In this document: positions 6,467-11,216 of the stretch, piece after piece | Layout: each line of letters begins with the position of its first letter | Position numbering within the stretch: the first letter of the stretch is position 1 | NCBI GenBank assembly: GCA_031372705.1 | Contig: JANMLV010000270.1 | Span: forward strand, 1 to 11,216 | Direction of reading: 5' to 3' | Source: UBA7236 sp031372705 | Lineage (GTDB): Bacteria; Bacteroidota; Bacteroidia; Chitinophagales; BACL12 | Length of the DNA: 11,216 bases | The notes under the pieces: model-generated | Seen by the model: only the letters and a program-made list of their open reading frames with translations | What the model was told of the DNA's origin: nothing | Databases searched by the model: none | Position numbers and translations under genes: made by a program

Positions 6467-8365
6467 ATGGGAAAGATAATAGGTATAGATTTAGGAACCA
6501 CAAATAGTTGCGTTTCGGTAATGGAAGGTAACGAACCGGTTGTTATTCCAAACGATGAAGGTCGCAGAACAACGCCTTCAATTGTTGCATTTTTAGACAA
6601 TGGTGAGCGCAAAGTGGGAGATTCTGCCAAGCGTCAGGCAATTACAAATCCGCGTAAAACTATCAGCTCAATTAAGCGCTTTATGGGACATCGCTACAGC
6701 GAAATTACCAAAGAGCTCGAAATGGCAAGTTATGAGGTAATGCGTGGTGATAACGATACTGCAAGAGTTAAAATTGAAGATCGTTTGTATACACCGCAGG
6801 AAATTTCTGCAATGGTGTTGCAAAAAATGAAAAAAACTGCCGAAGATTATCTTGGCACAGAAGTAACAGAAGCGGTTATTACCGTTCCTGCTTATTTTAA
6901 TGACTCACAACGCCAAGCAACCAAAGAAGCAGGCGAAATAGCAGGCTTAAAAGTAAAACGTATCATTAACGAACCAACTGCAGCAGCATTGGCTTACGGA
7001 CTCGATAAGCGTCATAAAGACATGAAAATTGCCGTATTTGACCTTGGTGGTGGAACTTTTGACGTATCGGTACTCGAATTAGGTGATGGCGTTTTTGAAG
7101 TAAAATCAACTAATGGCGATACACGCTTAGGTGGCGACGATTTCGATAAAAAAATAATGGATTGGTTAGCCGATGAGTTTAAAAAAGACGAGCCAACTAT
7201 CGATTTACGCAAAGACCCAATGGCATTACAACGCTTAAAAGAAGCTTCCGAAAAAGCTAAAGTTGAGTTGTCGGCTTCTATGGAAACGGAAATAAATTTA
7301 CCGTATATCACTGCAATCGACGGTGTGCCTAAACACTTAGTTAAAAAAATTAGTCGTGCTAAATTCGAACAATTATGCGACGATTTAGTGCAACGCACAT
7401 TGCGTCCTTGCGAAGCAGCATTAAAAGATGCAGGTTATGCAAAAAGCGAAATAGATGAAATTATTTTAGTAGGAGGTTCAACACGTATTCCTAAAATTCA
7501 GGAAGTAGTTGAACAGTTCTTCGGAAAAAAACCTAACCGCAGTGTAAATCCTGATGAAGTTGTGGCCGTTGGTGCAGCAATTCAAGGTGGCGTTTTAACT
7601 GGAGAAGTTAAGGATGTATTGCTATTAGACGTAACACCGCTTTCTTTAGGTATTGAAACTTTAGGTGGTGTATTTACACGTTTAATTGAATCAAATACAA
7701 CTATTCCTTCCAAGAAAAGTGAAGTATTTTCAACTGCTGCCGATAATCAAAATCAAGTTGAAATTCACATTTTACAAGGTGAACGTTCAATGGCAAAAGA
7801 TAACCGCACAATTGGTCGCTTCATTTTAGATGGTTTACCACCTTCAAGACGAGGTGTTCCGCAAATTGAAGTTATTTTCGATATCGATGCAAATGGTATT
7901 TTACATGTAACGGCAAAAGATAAAGGAACAGGTAAAGAACAAAGTATCCGAATTGAAGCTTCAACCGGTTTGAGCGATGATGAAATTAAACGCATGCGCG
8001 ACGAAGCAAAAGCCAATGAAGAAACTGATAAAGTTGCTAAAGAAAAAATCGAAAAATTAAATCGTGCCGATGGTATGATTTTCGAAACTGAAAAGCAATT
8101 AAGTGAATTCGGCGATAAATTGAGCGACGGTGCTAAGCAACCTATTCAAGATGCATTAAATGAATTACGCGAAGCACACAAAGCACAGGATCCTGCTGCT
8201 TGTGATGCTGCAACTGAAAAATTAAATGCTGCTTGGAACAATGCAAGTCAGGAAATGTATGCAGCTCAACAGCAAGCACAGCCTGATAATAATGCAAACG
8301 AACAAACACAGTCAACTGAAAATGCTAATAAAACAGATGATGTTGAGTTTGAAGAAGTAAAATAA
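6467..8365 (+). CDS. dnaK: Chaperone protein DnaK (Hsp70)
   Basis: This is a complete 632-aa Hsp70, an ATP-driven cytoplasmic chaperone that binds exposed hydrophobic peptides and works with DnaJ and GrpE (neither is encoded here). The nucleotide-binding domain covers about 1-380, with the signatures IDLGTTNS (7-14), DLGGGTFDVS (192-201) and ILVGGSTRIPKIQ (333-345). The interdomain linker is DVLLLDVTPLSLG (383-395). The substrate-binding beta domain covers about 396-500 and the helical lid about 500-600. A Gln/Asn-rich disordered tail ends in DDVEFEEVK, close to the DAEFEEVK-type ends of other bacterial DnaK proteins. The length is normal for the family. There is no Shine-Dalgarno site before the ATG. 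It appears monocistronic, with a palindrome in its upstream control region and a terminator 28 bp after the stop. Confidence 0.98.
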   Translation: MGKIIGIDLGTTNSCVSVMEGNEPVVIPNDEGRRTTPSIVAFLDNGERKVGDSAKRQAITNPRKTISSIKRFMGHRYSEITKELEMASYEVMRGDNDTARVKIEDRLYTPQEISAMVLQKMKKTAEDYLGTEVTEAVITVPAYFNDSQRQATKEAGEIAGLKVKRIINEPTAAALAYGLDKRHKDMKIAVFDLGGGTFDVSVLELGDGVFEVKSTNGDTRLGGDDFDKKIMDWLADEFKKDEPTIDLRKDPMALQRLKEASEKAKVELSASMETEINLPYITAIDGVPKHLVKKISRAKFEQLCDDLVQRTLRPCEAALKDAGYAKSEIDEIILVGGSTRIPKIQEVVEQFFGKKPNRSVNPDEVVAVGAAIQGGVLTGEVKDVLLLDVTPLSLGIETLGGVFTRLIESNTTIPSKKSEVFSTAADNQNQVEIHILQGERSMAKDNRTIGRFILDGLPPSRRGVPQIEVIFDIDANGILHVTAKDKGTGKEQSIRIEASTGLSDDEIKRMRDEAKANEETDKVAKEKIEKLNRADGMIFETEKQLSEFGDKLSDGAKQPIQDALNELREAHKAQDPAACDAATEKLNAAWNNASQEMYAAQQQAQPDNNANEQTQSTENANKTDDVEFEEVK

Positions 8366-8382
8366 TCAGTTGTATCAACTGA
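8366..8382. repeat. Inverted repeat directly after the dnaK stop
   Basis: TCAGTTG-TAT-CAACTGA is a perfect 7-bp inverted repeat that starts at the base after the dnaK TAA. No T-run follows it, so it is not itself a standard terminator. It could be an mRNA 3'-end stabiliser or an auxiliary hairpin before the main terminator. Confidence 0.6.
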
Positions 8383-8392
8383 ATGTATAACC

Positions 8393-8425
8393 AAAAGGCT
8401 CGCTGTGCAAACAGTGGGCTTTTTT
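8393..8425 (+). terminator. Intrinsic terminator of dnaK
   Basis: The stem AAAAGGCTCGCTGT (8393-8406) pairs with ACAGTGGGCTTTTT (8411-8424) over 14 bp, including three G-T pairs. The loop is GCAA, a GNRA tetraloop. The T-run at 8420-8425 follows the GC part of the stem. The A-tract on the 5' side could let it also act on the opposite strand. Confidence 0.85.
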
Positions 8426-8550
8426 ATTGCGAGTATTAATTGCACTAATGCATATTGACGGTGTAACTCTTTGTGCACGCGGAGGTAGGGAGAAGCGAAG
8501 GCGCGGAGAGAACAGCCGGAGTTGTGTGTGGATTGACATTTTACCATACA

Positions 8551-8582
8551 AACAAATCCGTGTAAATCCGTTCAATCCGTTT
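8551..8582. repeat. Three short tandem copies of AATCCGT
   Basis: AATCCG occurs at 8555, 8565 and 8574 in the contexts AAATCCGTGT, AAATCCGTTC and CAATCCGTTT, a spacing of 9-10 bp, about one helical turn. The function is unknown. Confidence 0.6.
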
Positions 8583-8640
8583 AATTAGCGTTCCTTTTTA
8601 TTCACAAAGACAAAGAATGCAATTGGGTAACGGAATTTCC

Positions 8641-8798
8641 GGCTGTTTAATCAGCACATTAGCACATCAGCAAATCAGCACATTAGTTCGGCTGTTCATC
8701 GGCTGTTTCATTAGCTAATTAGCTAATTAATTCGACTGCTCCGGCTGTTCATTGGCTGTTTAATTGGTACATCTGCACATTTGCACATCTGCACATTA
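8641..8798. repeat. Composite repeat: GGCTGTT headers and 8-bp GCACAT units
   Basis: A 13-bp header GGCTGTTTAATCA (8641-8653) is followed by four 8-bp units starting at 8654, 8662, 8670 and 8678 (GCACATTA, GCACATCA, GCAAATCA, GCACATTA). The same design recurs at 8754-8798: header GGCTGTTTAATTG, then GTACATCT, GCACATTT, GCACATCT, GCACATTA. A middle block, GGCTGTTTCA (8701-8710), is followed by two 8-bp TTAGCTAA units (8711-8726). GGCTGTT occurs five times in all. No coding role is apparent. Confidence 0.8.
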
Positions 8799-8811
8799 GC
8801 TCCGCTTCAGC

Positions 8812-9951
8812 TCAACGTAATATCGAACGCCCAATCACAATCCTTTGTACCTCACTGGTACCCTCGTAGATTTGCGTAATCTTCGCATCGCGCATTAAAC
8901 GTTCAACGTGATATTCTTTTACGTAGCCGTAGCCGCCGTGAATTTGAACAGCTTCAACAGTTGTTTTCATGGCGACTTCGCTGGCGAAAACTTTAGCCAT
9001 GCTCGATGCTAAATCGTAATTTTCGTGAGCGTCTTTTAATTGCGCTGCTTTGTAGATTAATAATCTTGCCGCTTCAATTTCTGTAGCCATATCAGCTAAT
9101 TTAAATTGAATAGCCTGGTGTTGAGATATTTCTTTGCCAAATGCCTTGCGCACTTTAGCATAATCTAACGATAATTCATAAGCACCTGCAGCAATACCTA
9201 ATGCCTGCGATGCAATGCCGATGCGTCCGCCACCTAATGTTTTCATAGCGAAGGTAAATCCAAAACCATCTTCGCCAATGCGATTTGCTTTAGGCACTTT
9301 AATATCGTTAAATAAAAGAGTATGTGTATCACTTGCGCGAATACCTAATTTATCTTCTTTAGCGCCGACAATAAATCCCGGCATATCTTTTTCAACTATT
9401 AAACAATTAATTCCCTTGTGACCTTTAGCAACATCCGTTTGCGCCATTACTAAATATATACTCGCAGTGCCACCATTGGTAATCCAATTTTTGGTGCCGT
9501 TTAATAAATAATAATCACCCATGTCTTCAGCCGTTGTGCGTTGCGATGTAGCATCACTTCCCGCCTCCGGTTCGCTTAAACAAAATGCGCCAATTTTTTT
9601 ACCCGATGCTAAATCCGGTAAATATTTTCTCTTCTGTTCTTCAGAACCAAACTGTTCAATTCCCCAGCACACTAATGAATTATTTACACTCATAATTACC
9701 GAGCAAGAACTATCCACCTTCGAAATTTCTTCCATTGCTAGCACATAGCTCATCGTATCCATTCCGCCGCCACCATATTCCGGCGATACCATCATCCCCA
9801 AAAAGCCAAGCTCACCCATTTGTTTTACTTCCTCATACGGGTAACGCATTTCGCGGTCGCGATCAATAACGCCCGGTTTCAAAACATTTTGCGCAAAATC
9901 TCTTGCCGCTTGCTTAATCATGAGTTGTTCTTCTGTTAAATCGAAATGCAT
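8812..9951 (-). CDS. Acyl-CoA dehydrogenase, short-chain (butyryl-CoA) type
   Basis: This complete 379-aa flavoprotein would oxidise acyl-CoA to trans-2-enoyl-CoA, passing electrons to ETF, in fatty-acid or branched-chain amino-acid breakdown. The N-terminal helical domain covers about 1-118. The beta domain holds GAFCLSEPEAGSD (121-133) and the FAD-contact motif WITNGG (156-161). The C-terminal helical domain carries QIHGGYGY (336-343) and QIYEGTSEVQR (360-370). E363 in IYEGT is the catalytic base in the short-chain and butyryl-CoA dehydrogenase position. No key residue is missing. Substrate chain length cannot be fixed from sequence alone. It follows rfaE2 by 38 bp on the same strand, with a possible weak terminator and promoter between them, so it may be transcribed separately. 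Confidence 0.93.
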   Translation of the reverse strand: MHFDLTEEQLMIKQAARDFAQNVLKPGVIDRDREMRYPYEEVKQMGELGFLGMMVSPEYGGGGMDTMSYVLAMEEISKVDSSCSVIMSVNNSLVCWGIEQFGSEEQKRKYLPDLASGKKIGAFCLSEPEAGSDATSQRTTAEDMGDYYLLNGTKNWITNGGTASIYLVMAQTDVAKGHKGINCLIVEKDMPGFIVGAKEDKLGIRASDTHTLLFNDIKVPKANRIGEDGFGFTFAMKTLGGGRIGIASQALGIAAGAYELSLDYAKVRKAFGKEISQHQAIQFKLADMATEIEAARLLIYKAAQLKDAHENYDLASSMAKVFASEVAMKTTVEAVQIHGGYGYVKEYHVERLMRDAKITQIYEGTSEVQRIVIGRSILR

Positions 9952-9958
9952 AAAATCT

Positions 9959-9988
9959 TAATTGTAGTTAAAAAATAATTGTCAGCAA
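9959..9988 (-). promoter_or_regulatory. Possible promoter of the acyl-CoA dehydrogenase gene
   Basis: On the minus strand TTG (complement of 9986-9988) is followed by exactly 19 bp and TACAATTA (complement of 9959-9966). The spacing fits Bacteroidota promoters, but the -7 box matches TAnnTTTG only partly. It lies in the 38-bp gap between rfaE2 and the dehydrogenase gene. Confidence 0.25.
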
Positions 9989-9990
9989 TT
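9970..9990 (-). terminator. Weak terminator-like hairpin after rfaE2
   Basis: Read on the minus strand, AATTG-CTGA-CAATT begins within the rfaE2 stop codon and is followed by ATTTTTT. The 5-bp stem is AT-rich, so termination would be partial at best. It could reduce read-through into the dehydrogenase gene. Confidence 0.3.
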
Positions 9991-10478
9991 TATTTTCTTT
10001 CGAGTATTAATGTTGTGGAATAATTATCTAAAAATGGAATAATAACAACCTTGCCACCATGCGCTTTAACTATGTCGGCACCAACAATAGTGTCAGGATT
10101 ATAATCGCCACCCTTCACCAAATAATCAGGTTCAATAGCAGCAATTAAATCGTAAGGCGTGTCAGTATCAAACAAAATTACGGCATCAACCGCGTGCATG
10201 CTGGCTAACATAATTGCCCTATCGTTTTCGTTGTTAAAAGGTCGGTTTTCACCCTTTAATCTTTTCACCGATGCGTCGTTATTTAATCCAACAACCAGTG
10301 CAACATTGTAATATAAATCGGTAGCGGAATTTAATACATGCGCATGCCCTTTATGTAAAATATCGAAGCACCCGTTTGTAAAAACAATAGGTCTGTTTTG
10401 CAAACGCCAAACCGCAATTTGTTTGAGCAGCTTGTCTAATTCGAAAATTTTATTTTGAATTCTTTCAGATCGTTTCAT
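9990..10478 (-). CDS. rfaE2: D-glycero-beta-D-manno-heptose 1-phosphate adenylyltransferase
   Basis: This 162-aa cytoplasmic nucleotidyltransferase corresponds to the C-terminal domain of E. coli HldE. It transfers AMP from ATP to heptose 1-phosphate, giving ADP-heptose for LPS or other envelope glycans. It shows the cytidylyltransferase-like opening IVFTNGCFDILHKGH (31-45, HKGH as the HxGH motif), GLNNDASVKRLKG (64-76), YLVKGGDY (119-126) and NYSTT (152-156). Having only this domain, it needs a separate heptose kinase (RfaE1), not seen here. In-frame TTG (10484) and GTG (10481) codons precede the ATG at 10478. I prefer the ATG. In every case the start overlaps the 3' end of the upstream membrane-protein gene (14 bp with the ATG), which suggests translational coupling. 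Confidence 0.93.
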   Translation of the reverse strand: MKRSERIQNKIFELDKLLKQIAVWRLQNRPIVFTNGCFDILHKGHAHVLNSATDLYYNVALVVGLNNDASVKRLKGENRPFNNENDRAIMLASMHAVDAVILFDTDTPYDLIAAIEPDYLVKGGDYNPDTIVGADIVKAHGGKVVIIPFLDNYSTTLILERK

Positions 10479-11216
10479 CACCAATTTCTTTACGTTTAAC
10501 GCGTGATAAAAGTAATAATGAAATTACACCAATAAAAATTATCATAACAGTTTGTGCGCTCCATGCCAACCAACTAAAGCTGATGGCATAAGTGCGGTCT
10601 AAACCATAAAGTGCAACTAATGTTTCGGTAACAATTAAATGGTAAGCGCCAATGCCGCCCGGCGTGCTAATAATGCCCACGGTGCCGAACACCAAAATAG
10701 CCAAAGCCTCATCCAACCCCAAGTGCGATGTTTGCGACAAAGCAAAAAAGCAAACCCAAACCATGGCGAAATAGCAAACCCAAATAAAAACCGAATAAAA
10801 AATAAACAGTTTAAAATTTTTGAGGTGACGAATAGAATAAATGCCATCGCGCACATTCATCACCATAATGCGGAGACGCAAATAAGCATCCGTATGTTTA
10901 AATCGTTTCACTAAAAAGTAACCGATAATTGCCAAAAGCAACAATCCGCCGCCAAAAAACAGCAACATGGTAGCGCTCGACGAAAACTTTTCGGTAATAG
11001 GAATAATCACCTTATCTTGAAAAAAGCCATAAATCAGTTCAAATTGCAATAAAAATAGCAGCACCGAAACCAAAAACAGAAACAGCAAATCGATAGAACG
11101 CTCCACCACAATGGTTCCCAGCGCCTTGTCGAACGGCACCTTTTCGTAGCGTTGCACAATGCCGCAGCGGGTAATTTCGCCTAAGCGCGGAACCGCCATA
11201 TTGGCCAGGTAAGCCA
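10465..11216 (-). CDS. Lysylphosphatidylglycerol synthase TM / flippase-like membrane protein (partial)
   Basis: The gene runs off the right edge, and 249 C-terminal residues are visible. The reading frame continues upstream of the internal ATG at 11199 (AYLANMAVPRLGEITRC), so that ATG is not the start. The motif PRLGEITRCGIV, then VVERSIDLLFLF, and later STPGGIGAYH are characteristic of the integral membrane family PF03706, which includes the MprF N-terminal region and YbhN/AglD-like proteins. At least five or six hydrophobic segments are visible, and the C terminus is basic (RVKRKEIGDETI). Members are implicated in lipid or lipid-linked glycan movement or modification. The substrate here is unknown. 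The overlap with rfaE2 suggests an envelope-glycan role, which is inference. Confidence 0.85.
   Translation of the reverse strand, partial: AYLANMAVPRLGEITRCGIVQRYEKVPFDKALGTIVVERSIDLLFLFLVSVLLFLLQFELIYGFFQDKVIIPITEKFSSSATMLLFFGGGLLLLAIIGYFLVKRFKHTDAYLRLRIMVMNVRDGIYSIRHLKNFKLFIFYSVFIWVCYFAMVWVCFFALSQTSHLGLDEALAILVFGTVGIISTPGGIGAYHLIVTETLVALYGLDRTYAISFSWLAWSAQTVMIIFIGVISLLLLSRVKRKEIGDETI

Larger units (their letters stand above)
8426..8811. other. Repeat-rich non-coding spacer between dnaK and acyl-CoA dehydrogenase
   Basis: This spacer lies between convergent genes and I see no credible coding sequence in it. From left to right it holds a G-rich stretch at about 8466-8517 (GCGGAGGTAGGGAGAAGCGA and GGCGCGGAGAG), AATCCGT repeats at 8551-8580, and a composite repeat with 8-bp periodicity at 8641-8798. 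Such mosaics of short repeats are, in my recollection, frequent in intergenic DNA of some Bacteroidota. No obvious terminator for the minus-strand dehydrogenase gene is seen. Confidence 0.6.

Noticed and set aside
7012..7398. Minus-strand open frame of 128 codons inside dnaK (also 7765-8016)
   Set aside because: Antisense shadow of a fully conserved DnaK frame.
8266..8575. Two overlapping minus-strand open frames (93 and 66 codons) over the dnaK 3' end and spacer
   Set aside because: They run through the dnaK terminator and repeat elements, and the translations look like random Ser/Arg/Cys-rich sequence.
10639..10914. Open frames on both strands overlapping the membrane-protein gene
   Set aside because: Out of frame with a convincing multi-pass membrane protein carrying family motifs.
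1..11216. A wholly new defence system or mobile element
   Set aside because: No transposase, integrase, tRNA, attachment-site duplication or unknown gene cluster is visible. The defence genes are a recognisable type II-C CRISPR-Cas set beside housekeeping genes.

Overview
The window reads as chromosomal DNA of a Gram-negative Bacteroidota (Bacteroidetes) bacterium. The grounds are Bacteroidota-type promoter elements (TTG, about 19 bp, then TAnnTTTG), start codons without clear Shine-Dalgarno sites, a type II-C cas9-cas1-cas2 set whose proteins resemble Bacteroidota homologues, a heptose-pathway gene implying LPS, and clusters of short intergenic repeats of a kind I associate with this phylum. 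I cannot name a genus.

Positions 1-4933 hold a compact type II-C CRISPR-Cas locus. On the minus strand, transcribed right to left, are cas9 (1159 aa, all RuvC and HNH catalytic residues present), cas1 and cas2, separated by 9 and 2 bp, with no csn2 or cas4. Just upstream of cas9, on the plus strand and pointing away from it, is a strong tracrRNA candidate: an anti-repeat, an AAUAAGG/CCG nexus-like segment, and a GC hairpin followed by nine T. The cas9 and tracrRNA promoters appear to lie face to face on the same 33 bp. No CRISPR array is visible. It probably lies beyond the left edge, downstream of cas2, and the anti-repeat predicts part of its repeat.

Positions 4934-6466 hold a 215-bp spacer with recurring TGTCAC words, a minus-strand lipoprotein gene of unknown function with a nearly leaderless promoter, and a divergent control region. 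Positions 6467-8425 hold dnaK on the plus strand, preceded by a perfect TGACA-N3-TGTCA palindrome and a TATAAT box, and followed by two hairpins, the second a terminator. Positions 8426-8811 are non-coding and repeat-rich, including a duplicated 45-bp block made of a 13-bp header and four 8-bp units.

Positions 8812-11216 hold a minus-strand run: an integral membrane protein of the lysylphosphatidylglycerol synthase/flippase-like family (cut by the right edge), overlapping a heptose-1-phosphate adenylyltransferase (rfaE2), then a short-chain-type acyl-CoA dehydrogenase. The first two are probably co-transcribed and fit envelope glycan biosynthesis. The dehydrogenase is metabolic and may have its own promoter.

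The CRISPR-Cas genes belong to a known class, so I do not claim a new system. The less ordinary points are the overlapping antiparallel cas9/tracrRNA promoters, a split copy of the tracrRNA anti-repeat flanks at the 3' end of the neighbouring lipoprotein gene, the dnaK control palindrome, and the 8-bp-periodic composite repeat.
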